Positions 17,904 to 25,824 of a stretch of 64,000 nt of DNA are shown one piece after another (position 1 is the first letter of the stretch; each line of letters begins with the position of its first letter). Source of the stretch: JALEFZ01 sp964564415 (GTDB lineage Bacteria; Bacteroidota; Bacteroidia; J057). The stretch spans positions 304,779 to 368,778 of the forward strand of contig CAZMAV010000002.1 in assembly GCA_964564415.1 (NCBI GenBank). The letters are read 5' to 3'. A program made the position numbers and the translations under genes. The notes under the pieces are model-generated. The model was given only the letters and a program-made list of their open reading frames with translations, was not told the DNA's origin and did not search any database.

Positions 17904-18093
17904 AACGCCTTTGAAGCCCTGATCCCCGGCCGCCAACGGGGGATATGTGATTTACTTCTCTGCCCCCACGCAGTGTGGTACCCGGCGATCTCGCATAGAA
18001 AAAAGTGTCGGCAAGATCCTGAACGGCGATGGACTTTCCAACAAATACAAGGGAAAAAAAGAAGCTAAGTTTATAAAGGCCCTGCAAAGCTGA
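17904..18093 (+). pseudogene. YdeI/OmpD-associated family remnant with a frameshift
   Basis: Read from 17904, the sequence encodes NAFEALIPGRQRG. After a run of five G (17938-17942) it continues in another frame as YVIYFSAPTQCGTRRSRIEKSVGKILNGDG and ends at TGA 18091-18093. The combined string is the typical C-terminal half of YdeI/OmpD-associated (bacteriocin-protection-like) proteins, in which AFEALxPGxQRxY, then TRxxRIEKxxxxIL and GxGL are conserved. The N-terminal half is absent and one extra G breaks the frame. It lies directly behind the truncated peptidase-like gene. Confidence 0.6.
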
Positions 18094-18181
18094 TATTTCG
18101 CGCTCTTCCTGATAAATGTTAACTTCCCGGAAATACAAAAAAACAATCTGAAAGTCCTCCATGAGCCGAAATTGTTTCAGC

Positions 18182-19252
18182 ATGAAAAAAATTATCCTAT
18201 CCCTCCTCACCCTATTTTTATGTTCTATTTCTGCATCTTTCTCTCAAGCGCCCGATACCCTCAGGGTGGGCTACAACCTCGTTCCTCCCTTCATATCACA
18301 GTCAGCACAGGGACTGGAAGGGCCTTCTGTCTGGCTCTGGGAAAATATCGCTGAAGAAAACAACATTGCCTTCGTTTATCGACGCCTTCCCCTGGACAGC
18401 CTACTGAGTGGACTCACCCACCATGAGATCGATATTTGCCTTTCTCCCCTGACCATCACCTCTGAGCGCTCCAAAGTCATGGAGTTTACCGCACCCTATT
18501 ACATTGCTCAATCTACCATGCTGAAGCGCTCTGAATCCACCCTCACAAGGGCCTGGAAATTCGTCAAATCCTTTTTCTCCGTCAATTTTATGAGGGCCCT
18601 GGGAGCTTTGGCCTTTGTCATCCTGATCTTTGGTATCCTAATCTGGCTTTTTGAGCGAAACCAAAACAAGGAAGAATTCAGCACCGGCCTCAAGGGCATG
18701 TGGGAAGGCTTCTGGTGGTCTGCCGTGACCATGACGACCGTAGGTTATGGGGATAAGTCCCCACAAACAGCAGGTGGTAGAATCGTAGCCCTGGTCTGGA
18801 TGTTTACAGCGATAATTATCATTTCCGGTTTTACCGCCAGCATTGCCTCTTCCCTTACCGTCAACCAAATTTCCTCCTCCAATAGCGCCATCAATGATTT
18901 TAAGGATAAAAACCTGGGAACCATCAGAAACTCAGCAACCAGCGAGTGGCTAAAGAATAACTTTTTTACCAAAAAGAAGAAGTACAACGAAATGGAGGAA
19001 ATGCTCGAAGCCCTCGACCAGGAAGAGATTGACTTCGTCGCCTACGATCGACCTATCCTCCGCACCCTCATGGCTCGGGATACCCTCTCCCGGTACGACC
19101 TGATTGACGTCAAGTACAACCCACAATTTTATGCCTTTGGCATGAGCAAAGATCTGCCTGAAGAACTCATTGATCAAATCAATATCTCTATGTTGGGCAA
19201 GGTAGAAAAGATAGATTGGCGAATTCTACTCTCCGAATACGATTTGGAGTAA
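18182..19252 (+). CDS. Ionotropic glutamate-receptor-type ligand-gated K+ channel
   Basis: I start at ATG 18182, where a signal peptide begins (MKKIILSLLTLFLCSISASFSQ); the ATG at 18161 adds seven poor residues. A periplasmic amino-acid-binding domain in two lobes (DTLRVGYNLVPPF..., GLTHHEIDICLSPLTITSERSKVMEF; then NLGTIRNSATSEWL...) is interrupted by a pore unit. The pore unit is TM1 (~139-157), a pore helix with the potassium selectivity filter TVGYGD (~186-191), and TM2 (~200-222). This is the GluR0 layout, so ligand binding in the periplasm should gate a K+ conductance. The stop overlaps the start of the next gene (TAATG). Confidence 0.85.
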   Translation: MKKIILSLLTLFLCSISASFSQAPDTLRVGYNLVPPFISQSAQGLEGPSVWLWENIAEENNIAFVYRRLPLDSLLSGLTHHEIDICLSPLTITSERSKVMEFTAPYYIAQSTMLKRSESTLTRAWKFVKSFFSVNFMRALGALAFVILIFGILIWLFERNQNKEEFSTGLKGMWEGFWWSAVTMTTVGYGDKSPQTAGGRIVALVWMFTAIIIISGFTASIASSLTVNQISSSNSAINDFKDKNLGTIRNSATSEWLKNNFFTKKKKYNEMEEMLEALDQEEIDFVAYDRPILRTLMARDTLSRYDLIDVKYNPQFYAFGMSKDLPEELIDQINISMLGKVEKIDWRILLSEYDLE

Positions 19253-19989
19253 TGCCCCCAGTGAAGTTACACAGGCGCTACGCCCGATTCCATTTACCCA
19301 ATACTGCATTTATTCCAGTGAAGATCCCTCCTAAGATATTTGAATTCCTCCTCGATCTCTCCGAAAACAACAATCGGGAGTGGTTTGCCGAGCACAAACC
19401 AAGGTATCAGGCTCTGCATCAGCAATTTAAGGATTTTGCCTTAGAATGGGAAAATCGAATGCTGGAAGAGGATAAAGTAGAAAACCTCAAGGTATATCGG
19501 ATTTATCGGGACATTCGCTTTTCCAAAAACAAGACGCCCTACAAGAATAATTTTGCTGCCAGCCTCAGCCGGATGGGTGCTGACCGTCGGGGAGGATACT
19601 ACTTCCAGCTACAACCCGGAGATCAGAACTTCATGGCGGGAGGTTTTTGGGGTCCCAATAAGGAGGACCTTCAGCGCATCAGAGAGAAAATCGCCGCCGA
19701 TCCCCTGCCACTCCGAAGGATACTAGCCGGACAGAATTCCAGGAAGTTGTTTGGAGATCTTCAAGGGGAAAAGGTCAAATCCGCTCCTCGTGGCTACAAA
19801 AAAGACCATCCTGCCATAGACTTGCTGCGCTACAAGCAGTTTTTGCTCATGAGAAAATTTAGCGACGAAGAAGTCCTGGAAGAAAATTTTATGGATAGCC
19901 TGATTGAAAGTTTTCGGGAAGTCAGGCCTTTTTTTGACTACATGAGTGAAGTGCTCACTACAGACATGAATGGAATGCCGTTAGAATAA
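19252..19989 (+). CDS. DUF2461 family protein
   Basis: ATG 19252 overlaps the stop of the channel gene as TAATG and gives 245 residues; the frame is also open from 19216. The conserved blocks of DUF2461 (TIGR02453) are all present: FLxxLxxNNNREWFxxHKxxYxxL near residue 30-60, VYRIYRDIRFSKNKTPYKNN, GGYYFQLQPGDQNFMAGGFW, and an HPAIDLLRYKQFLLMRKF block in the C-terminal third. The biochemical role of the family is unknown. The tight coupling to the channel gene suggests a shared transcript. Confidence 0.85.
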   Translation: MPPVKLHRRYARFHLPNTAFIPVKIPPKIFEFLLDLSENNNREWFAEHKPRYQALHQQFKDFALEWENRMLEEDKVENLKVYRIYRDIRFSKNKTPYKNNFAASLSRMGADRRGGYYFQLQPGDQNFMAGGFWGPNKEDLQRIREKIAADPLPLRRILAGQNSRKLFGDLQGEKVKSAPRGYKKDHPAIDLLRYKQFLLMRKFSDEEVLEENFMDSLIESFREVRPFFDYMSEVLTTDMNGMPLE

Positions 19990-20028
19990 CAATTATCAGT
20001 CGGTGGAAGTTCTTTTCCATAAAAGTAT

Positions 20029-21567
20029 ATGGCTAAGACCCTCCGCCTGATCCTGGGCGACCAACTCAATCAGCAGCATTCCTGGTTTGAAAATGTCGAT
20101 GATGACGTTCACTATGTCATGATGGAAGTACGACAAGAGACTGACTATGTGAGACATCACATACAGAAGTTGGTGGCTTACTTGTCGGCCATGAGGGCCT
20201 TTGCCCGCGACCTGGAGAAAAAAGGCCACATTTTTACCTACCTCAAACTCGATGACCTCAACAATCAGCATGACTTCGGGCAAAACCTTGATGTAATCAT
20301 CGAAGCCCATGGCATCGAACGCTTCGAATACCAGGCTCCCGATGAATATCGCTTGGACCAACAGCTAAAAGCCTATGCTGAAGGCCTGGACATCGATAGC
20401 CAAATGGTGGACACCGAGCATTTCCTGACTTCACGCACCGACCTCAAGGAAATGTTTGAAGGCAAAAAGACCTACCTCATGGAGACCTTCTACCGAAACA
20501 TGAGGAAGAAATACGACATCATGATGGAAACGGAGGATAAACCCGTGACCGGACAATGGAACTACGACCAAGACAATAGAAATAAGTACGACGGAGAATA
20601 TCCCATTCCCGACCCCATTTCCTTCGAAGCTGAGGTGGAAGAAATCGTAAAAATGATCGAGGAGGCTGGGGTCAAGACCTTTGGCAACATTGATACCAAG
20701 AATTTTATCTGGCCTGTAAGCCGAAGCCAGGCCCTGGAAGCCCTGGAATTTTTCGTAGAAAAATGCCTCTACCAGTTTGGAACCTACCAGGATTCCATGA
20801 CCAAGGAAGCCTGGTCCCTTTTTCATGCTCGCTTGTCCTTTCCCATGAATTCCAAAATTCTCCATCCCCTGGAGGTCGTCAACCGAACAGTAGAATATTG
20901 GGAAATACACAGAGAGCAGGTAGACATTGCTCAAATTGAAGGCTTTGTCAGGCAAATCATTGGCTGGAGGGAATACATGAGGGGCGTCTACTGGGCACAC
21001 ATGCCTGACTATGCAGAAATGAATTACTTCGACCATGACCGCAAACTGCCCCAGTGGTTTTGGACCGGGGAAACTAAGATGAACTGCCTCAAGTATGCCA
21101 TCAACAATTCGCTGGACCATGCCTATGCCCACCACATCCAGCGACTCATGGTCACCGGAAACTTTGCCCTGCTGGCAGGCATTGACCCCGATGAAGTCGA
21201 TCAGTGGTACCTCGGTATCTACATCGACGCCATCCAATGGGTGGAAATCACCAACACAAGGGGGATGAGTCAGTATGCAGACGGAGGTCTGGTAGGAACC
21301 AAGCCCTATGTTTCCACGGCCAACTACATGAACAAGATGTCCGACTATTGTAAGGGCTGCTATTACAGCCGAACCAAGAAAGTCGGAGACAAAGCCTGCC
21401 CCTTTAACAGCCTGTATTGGCATTTTTATGATCGCCATGAGGACAAATTGGGGAATAACCCTAGGATCGGCTTCGTCTATCCTAACCTCAATAAGATGAG
21501 CGCCGAAAAGAAGGCCAGTATCATGGAACAGGCAGAAAAGTACCTGGCAGACCTGGAAAATTTGTAA
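20029..21567 (+). CDS. Cryptochrome/photolyase-related protein with Fe-S cluster
   Basis: 512 residues of the FeS-BCP (deoxyribodipyrimidine photolyase-related) family, whose studied members are prokaryotic (6-4) photolyases using FAD, a lumazine antenna and a [4Fe-4S] cluster. An N-terminal Rossmann domain (LRLILGDQLNQQHSWF) is followed by the helical FAD domain (RQIIGWREYMRGVYW, NNSLDHAYAHHIQRLMVTGNFALLAG). Four Cys at 353, 441, 444 and 457 have the same spacing as the cluster ligands of the Agrobacterium PhrB enzyme. It lies 39 bases behind the DUF2461 gene, so it may share its transcript. Confidence 0.93.
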   Translation: MAKTLRLILGDQLNQQHSWFENVDDDVHYVMMEVRQETDYVRHHIQKLVAYLSAMRAFARDLEKKGHIFTYLKLDDLNNQHDFGQNLDVIIEAHGIERFEYQAPDEYRLDQQLKAYAEGLDIDSQMVDTEHFLTSRTDLKEMFEGKKTYLMETFYRNMRKKYDIMMETEDKPVTGQWNYDQDNRNKYDGEYPIPDPISFEAEVEEIVKMIEEAGVKTFGNIDTKNFIWPVSRSQALEALEFFVEKCLYQFGTYQDSMTKEAWSLFHARLSFPMNSKILHPLEVVNRTVEYWEIHREQVDIAQIEGFVRQIIGWREYMRGVYWAHMPDYAEMNYFDHDRKLPQWFWTGETKMNCLKYAINNSLDHAYAHHIQRLMVTGNFALLAGIDPDEVDQWYLGIYIDAIQWVEITNTRGMSQYADGGLVGTKPYVSTANYMNKMSDYCKGCYYSRTKKVGDKACPFNSLYWHFYDRHEDKLGNNPRIGFVYPNLNKMSAEKKASIMEQAEKYLADLENL

Positions 21568-21609
21568 AATGAACCCTCATTGTCCCAAAATTCTATCCCC
21601 TGATCCTGC

Positions 21610-22062
21610 ATGAATATCAAAATAGAAACCGCTGTTAGAGGGAACTACAAGGAAGTCCTGGCCCGTTTTGATCGGGAATTGTTTGAGCAATTGTCTCCAC
21701 CGGGAGCTGAGGTCGACCTGATTCGCTTTGATGGCTCGCACAAAGGAGATATCGTCCACCTCCGTCTCAAATTGGCGGGGATGATCAAGCAGGACTGGAT
21801 CAGCGAGATTGTCGAAGAGGGCGAGGACGATGAAAAAGCCTGGTTTGTAGATCAGGGAACCCAGCTTCCCTTCTTTTTATCCAAATGGAAGCATAGGCAC
21901 ATCGTACGGCGACAGGCGGAGGAGGAAAGCCTCATTGTAGACGATATTCACTTCGAATGGCACAATCCTCTGCTTTCAGGCTTGCTTTATCCCCTGCTTT
22001 ATGCCCAGTTTGCCTATCGGGCACCCATCTACAGGAGATTTTTTGGAAAAGTCGGAACCTGA
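21610..22062 (+). CDS. SRPBCC-like ligand-binding protein
   Basis: A 150-residue protein starting with MNIKIETAVRGNYKEVLARFDRELFEQLSPPG and containing the alternating beta pattern and closing helix of START/SRPBCC-type pockets (LSKWKHRHIVRRQ, LIVDDIHFEWHNPLLSGLLYPLLYAQFAYR). Similar proteins occur next to photolyase genes in Bacteroidota, but I cannot name a ligand. It follows the photolyase by 42 bases on the same strand, and its stop codon lies in a hairpin (22051-22085). Confidence 0.65.
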   Translation: MNIKIETAVRGNYKEVLARFDRELFEQLSPPGAEVDLIRFDGSHKGDIVHLRLKLAGMIKQDWISEIVEEGEDDEKAWFVDQGTQLPFFLSKWKHRHIVRRQAEEESLIVDDIHFEWHNPLLSGLLYPLLYAQFAYRAPIYRRFFGKVGT

Positions 22063-22085
22063 GGAAATGGCCGTCAGGTTCCGAC
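22051..22085. terminator. Perfect hairpin between convergent genes
   Basis: GTCGGAACCTGA (22051-22062) is perfectly complementary to 22074-22085, with an 11-base loop. It sits between convergent genes and can end transcription from both sides, although no T run follows. Confidence 0.6.
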
Positions 22086-22091
22086 GATAAA

Positions 22092-22727
22092 TCAATAGCT
22101 GATGAAGGGCATGGAATGCTGAAAATTGTGGGCCTCGACCTCATTCAGGATAAAATCTGCAAGGTCTGCCCGCCGGATGGACGTAGAAGCATTGACACCT
22201 ACCCATCCTACCCGGTACTCACCCTTTGCCTCTCCATCCATGAGCCTGGGTCCACGGACAATGATCCAATCCAGGCCACTGTTTTTCAGGACCTCGTAAT
22301 GTCCCTCGGCATCTTTGAGGATGTGGGGAACCGCTAATTTCATGATTCCTTTGATGATTTTGTCCGGAATGCCGGGCTGGTCCTTCTCCTTGTAGGCAAG
22401 CCCACCGCCGGAAAGAGAGATGATCCGGCCCACCCCCTGCTTTTTCATGGCGGCTACGATATTTTCAGTGCCCCTGGTCTGCAGGGCCTTGGGCGAATCC
22501 TTTACCTGACCAAAAAGGCTGACGACAACATCGCTGCCCTCTACTACCTTTTCGACCTCTGCAGCACTGAGGACATCCCCTTGGATAACTTCAAGATTGG
22601 GGGACTGCTGTGGGATCTTTTGTGGATTTCTTGCCTGGGCTTTTACAGAATATCCTGCATCCAGGGCCAATTTCAAGAATTCTTGTCCGGTCTTTCCGGA
22701 ACCGCCAAACAGCGCTATCTTTTTCAT
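22092..22727 (-). CDS. NAD(P)-binding (atypical SDR/NmrA-like) protein
   Basis: 211 residues with a Rossmann N-terminus and the glycine motif GGSGKTGQEF (residues 8-17). Further blocks are RNPQK, GDV, VVSLFG, and VGRIISLSGGG in the place of the SDR active-site strand, followed by GLDWIIVRGPRLMDG. This is the family of NAD(P)H-binding proteins often annotated as NAD(P)-dependent oxidoreductase or flavin-reductase-like (YwnB type). It is transcribed divergently from an HxlR-type regulator with about 130 bases between, a typical arrangement of a regulator and its redox-responsive target. Confidence 0.85.
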   Translation of the reverse strand: MKKIALFGGSGKTGQEFLKLALDAGYSVKAQARNPQKIPQQSPNLEVIQGDVLSAAEVEKVVEGSDVVVSLFGQVKDSPKALQTRGTENIVAAMKKQGVGRIISLSGGGLAYKEKDQPGIPDKIIKGIMKLAVPHILKDAEGHYEVLKNSGLDWIIVRGPRLMDGEAKGEYRVGWVGVNASTSIRRADLADFILNEVEAHNFQHSMPFISY

Positions 22728-22858
22728 GATGATGTGATTGTTTCTAGTCTGGAGCCTTCAAGCCGCATAGGACTTGGAGCCTTATGATTTTTCTATTATC
22801 AAATAAATGCAGAAATTAGTTACAGGAAAAAAGTTTGGGTACCTACCTTTTAGTAAGT

Positions 22859-23191
22859 ATGAGTGAAGCGCTTAAGATTGGGAAAAAATGCCCCATTAGG
22901 ACCACAATGGATATGCTGGGGGGAAAGTGGAAGCTGTTGATCATCTATCAACTGGCGGAAAAACCCCTTCGTTTTGGCGAACTGAAGCGGAGCATCGGAA
23001 ATATATCTGAAAAAATGCTGGTTCAGGAGCTCAAAAACCTGGAGATCGACGGACTGGTCCTCCGAAAAAACTATGGGGAGGTACCTCCCCGGGTAGATTA
23101 TTGGCTCTCGGAGCGGGGCAGGCTGGTCCTTCCCCTTATTGACGAAATGCGAAAATTTGGCCAGGCTTACGCCCGAATGAGCGATCTCTGA
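22859..23191 (+). CDS. HxlR-family transcriptional regulator
   Basis: A small winged helix-turn-helix protein. I start at ATG 22859 (MSEALKIGKKCPIR); the GTG/ATG further upstream adds eight residues. HxlR features are the conserved Cys in KKCPIRTTMDMLGGKWKLLIIYQL, the recognition helix region (RFGELKRSIGNISEKMLVQELKNLE) and the wing (PRVDYWLSERGRLVLPLIDEM). HxlR proteins often sense reactive aldehydes, oxidants or quinones through this Cys. It is divergent from the NAD(P)-binding protein, which is the obvious candidate target. Confidence 0.9.
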   Translation: MSEALKIGKKCPIRTTMDMLGGKWKLLIIYQLAEKPLRFGELKRSIGNISEKMLVQELKNLEIDGLVLRKNYGEVPPRVDYWLSERGRLVLPLIDEMRKFGQAYARMSDL

Positions 23192-23226
23192 TCACTAGCA
23201 GGCATGGGCTTCTTCTCCTTTGTTCC

Positions 23227-23234
23227 TATCTTTG
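23227..23234 (+). promoter_or_regulatory. Bacteroidota -7 box at a possible leaderless start
   Basis: TATCTTTG is an exact -7 match that ends seven bases before the ATG at 23242. The predicted first transcribed base is therefore at about the start codon itself, which would make the glycosyltransferase message nearly leaderless. No -33 element is clear. Confidence 0.35.
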
Positions 23235-23241
23235 CCGGAGA

Positions 23242-24426
23242 ATGAAAATACTGGTCCTGACGTCAAGGCTTCCCTATCCCATCGAAAAGGGAGACAAACT
23301 CCGGGTGTATCATCAAATGAGGGAACTTTCCCGGCGCCATGACTTGATCCTTTGCTCCCTGGTCGAAGAAGTTCCCAATCCCTCCTCCATAGATCACCTC
23401 CTGGGTATTTGTAGGGAAGTCCATAGCTTCAGGCTTCATAAACCAGGTATATTCTGGCATAGCCTGAAAGGATTGATGAGGGGGCTGCCCCTACAGGTAG
23501 CCTATTTTTACCGTCCCACCATACATGAGGAAATCAGAAGAATTGCTGCCCGGGTAGGGCCCGATCTGGTTTTCTGCCAACTGATTCGCATGTCCGAATA
23601 TGCCAAAGACCTCAAGCCTCTCCTTTGGCTGGATTACATGGACTGCTTCTCAGCGGGCATGAAGCGACAGGCCGAGGAGTCTCCCCTCTGGCAAAAACCC
23701 CTTTATGAAAGAGAAGCCCGACTCTTGGCCCGGTATCAAAAAGAAATCTATACATTTTTCGATGGACATTCTATCATCTCGGCTCAGGATAAAAAACTCC
23801 TGGACCCGGCAGGTAATCTTTACATTAGCCTCCTGCCCAATGGCATCGATACGGAATACTTTCGGCCCAGGGAGGGCAGTCAGAAGGAATTTGACCTGTG
23901 TTTTGTAGGCAACATGGGATATTTTCCCAATGTAAGGGCTGTCACATACATGGTTAGACGGGTCATGCCCTTGCTTTGGAAAAAGGCTCCGGGTCTGAGG
24001 CTTCTGATTGCTGGGGCCAGGCCTAACGCTGAGGTCCGGCGCCTGGCACAGGACAAGCGCATAGAAGTCAGCGGTTGGATAGAGGATATCAGAGAGGCCT
24101 ATGCAAAAGGAAAGGTATTTGTAGCTCCGCTTTTTACAGGGAGTGGGCAGCAAAATAAAATCCTGGAGGCCATGTCCATGGAGATGCCTTGCATCACAAC
24201 TCCCCTGGTCAACAACGCCATTGGGGCAGAAGAAAACCGGGAAATTCTGCTGGCCGGTACCGAGAAAGAGTTTGAGAAAAAAATACTCGATTTATTGGAC
24301 AGAGAAGAATTTCGAAAAAAAATAGGCAGGGAGGCCAGAAATTTTGTAAAAAGCCGATATACCTGGGCAGGTTCTGTCCGGGAGATCGAGAAAATAGAGC
24401 CAACTAGCGAAGACGAAAACTCGTAA
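23242..24426 (+). CDS. GT4-type glycosyltransferase
   Basis: 394 residues in the GT-B fold. An N-terminal donor-independent domain (LVLTSRLPYPIEKGDKLRVYHQMREL) is followed by PNGIDTEYFRP, FDLCFVGNMGYFPNVRAVTYM, and the donor-binding region LLIAGARPNAEVRRL and GWIEDIREAYAKGKVFVAPLFTGSGQQNKILEAMSM (E-x7-E motif in degenerate form). This family resembles the sugar transferases found near surface polysaccharide genes. The neighbour 24435 is unknown and no other polysaccharide genes are present, so acceptor and sugar are not predictable. Confidence 0.88.
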   Translation: MKILVLTSRLPYPIEKGDKLRVYHQMRELSRRHDLILCSLVEEVPNPSSIDHLLGICREVHSFRLHKPGIFWHSLKGLMRGLPLQVAYFYRPTIHEEIRRIAARVGPDLVFCQLIRMSEYAKDLKPLLWLDYMDCFSAGMKRQAEESPLWQKPLYEREARLLARYQKEIYTFFDGHSIISAQDKKLLDPAGNLYISLLPNGIDTEYFRPREGSQKEFDLCFVGNMGYFPNVRAVTYMVRRVMPLLWKKAPGLRLLIAGARPNAEVRRLAQDKRIEVSGWIEDIREAYAKGKVFVAPLFTGSGQQNKILEAMSMEMPCITTPLVNNAIGAEENREILLAGTEKEFEKKILDLLDREEFRKKIGREARNFVKSRYTWAGSVREIEKIEPTSEDENS

Positions 24427-24434
24427 AAATCATT

Positions 24435-25355
24435 ATGAAGTACACAAATCCAATAGTCCTGCTTGACTTACCAAATCCATTTTCTCCCTCCATTATTAGC
24501 CCTTCCTTTTTGCGTCAGGAGAAGAAAAGGCTCCTGGCAGAATTTGAGCTGGAAGAGGCTACTATTATAGAAGTGGGGGGAAGGGAAATGGACAAGGACG
24601 GAGTACTTTCGCTGTTCGAGGAGTTGGAAAATGACGAGCTCAGGCAGCATCACCTGCGCATCTTCATGGAGCCGGGGCTGATGGAGTTCTTGGAAGATGC
24701 TTCTCTGGAATATTTTTATAATGGAGGAATATCCAGGCTTCCTGCACATTCCGACGAATTTTTGACATTTATAGGGCCTTACTTTGCTCAATCCTTCAAT
24801 GCACGCCTTTTTCATGCCTTTCGCCAGAAGGATTTTGAAGAAGTCGAAGCCATATGCAGGCACAGCCTCCCCCTTTCTGCCATCCACAAGGCTGTAGGTT
24901 ATCAGGATACGTACAGGCAGCTGCACGCAGATATCAAGGACCTGGAAAATTATGCCGAAGACCTCCAACAGGGACATCAGCCTGACGGACGTATACAGGA
25001 ATTTGGTGATGAACTCATGATCGACACCCTCAACAAGCTGCCCGAATATTTCAAAAGTAGCCTGGACAGTTACGCCCTGGGGCTGGAGTCATTGGCCATA
25101 AATATTTATAATGACCACCAACGTGTACAGTTGAGTATATTTTTGCTACGCCAAGCCTTAAAGTTGAATATATCTCCCGATACTCGCCTGCGTCTGCAGG
25201 ATTTGCTCAATCAAATTTTGGAACAAAATCCCGTTGCAGGACCCATGTCCGAACTCGCGGGCTCTTTGGGCAAAAGCAAAAAAGGCAACAGATGGAAAGT
25301 CTGGTTGACCGCAGGTATACTTGTAACCCTCCTTTTGAAGGTAATTTTAGGCTAA
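24435..25355 (+). CDS. Unknown protein with a C-terminal membrane anchor
   Basis: 306 residues, starting eight bases after the glycosyltransferase stop and probably co-transcribed. The N-terminal ~230 residues are soluble and helical with many acidic residues (EEATIIEVGGREMDKDGVLSLFEELENDEL). Residues ~140-260 are rich in Leu/Gln with DIKDLENYAEDLQQGHQP and KLPEYFKSSLDSYALGLESLAINIYNDHQRVQ. The last ~25 residues (WKVWLTAGILVTLLLKVILG) are a single hydrophobic segment, so the protein would be tail-anchored with its bulk in the cytoplasm. I recognise no family. Confidence 0.6.
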   Translation: MKYTNPIVLLDLPNPFSPSIISPSFLRQEKKRLLAEFELEEATIIEVGGREMDKDGVLSLFEELENDELRQHHLRIFMEPGLMEFLEDASLEYFYNGGISRLPAHSDEFLTFIGPYFAQSFNARLFHAFRQKDFEEVEAICRHSLPLSAIHKAVGYQDTYRQLHADIKDLENYAEDLQQGHQPDGRIQEFGDELMIDTLNKLPEYFKSSLDSYALGLESLAINIYNDHQRVQLSIFLLRQALKLNISPDTRLRLQDLLNQILEQNPVAGPMSELAGSLGKSKKGNRWKVWLTAGILVTLLLKVILG

Positions 25356-25383
25356 TCCTTTCTTCCTTATTCTCCTAAATTAT

Positions 25384-25408
25384 ACCTCATTAAGCTATTG
25401 CTAATGAG
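25384..25408. terminator. Hairpin after the 24435 gene
   Basis: CCTCATTA (25384-25391) and TAATGAGG (25401-25408) form a perfect 8-bp stem. It may stop read-through from the gene upstream, but no T run follows. Confidence 0.4.
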
Positions 25409-25469
25409 GTGATTGGACGGTATTCTTCGTCTAAGAACAAATATTTCGTTTATTCTCAATAGTTTTTAC

Positions 25470-25695
25470 GGGTAAGACAGACCTGTCTCCAGGAAATAGC
25501 TTTTCTGGAAGCAAAACCTTTCCTGTGTCAAAAATAATGTTGCACAGGAATTGTAAGGCAGAGGGTAAAATGGAAAACAATAGCAGTTGAACGATAACCC
25601 CAAGACAAGTTCGGATTCCAGAACTTGACGTTCTTTTTCTGTAAGGAAACCTGTCGCTCGATAAGTATTTCGAGATCGGCAGGTTTTTTGCTGTG
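25470..25695 (+). ncRNA. Candidate structured RNA ending in a strong terminator
   Basis: In a 470-base intergenic stretch, hairpins follow each other on the plus strand: AGACA/TGTCT (25475-25488), CCAG..CTGG (25489-25508), TTCCTGTG/CACAGGAA perfect (25520-25550), CAAGTTC/GAACTTG perfect (25606-25627), and finally a two-part terminator (25647-25689). There is no convincing ORF. A promoter is not obvious. It may be a structured RNA or a long 5' leader that terminates before the TonB-like gene 130 bases further on. No family is recognised. Confidence 0.35.
25647..25689 (+). terminator. Intrinsic terminator
   Basis: AAACCTG pairs with CAGGTTT, with an inner CTCGA/TCGAG stem and a T run directly after. 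It lies in front of the TonB-like gene rather than behind an annotated one. Confidence 0.65.
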
Positions 25696-25824
25696 TGATG
25701 ATATCCGAAAACCTCTCGGATCAATATTTACACCACTGAAAAAGACTTATGGTCATTTCACGTGATTGGCGGAGGATTTGTTTTTTCTATTGGATAATTT
25801 AGAGGTAAGATAAAGTCATTACTA

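Noticed and set aside
25431..25724. A 97-codon minus-strand frame in the intergenic stretch before the TonB-like gene
   Set aside because: It has no recognisable motif, crosses the strong hairpins and the terminator, and codon use does not look coding.
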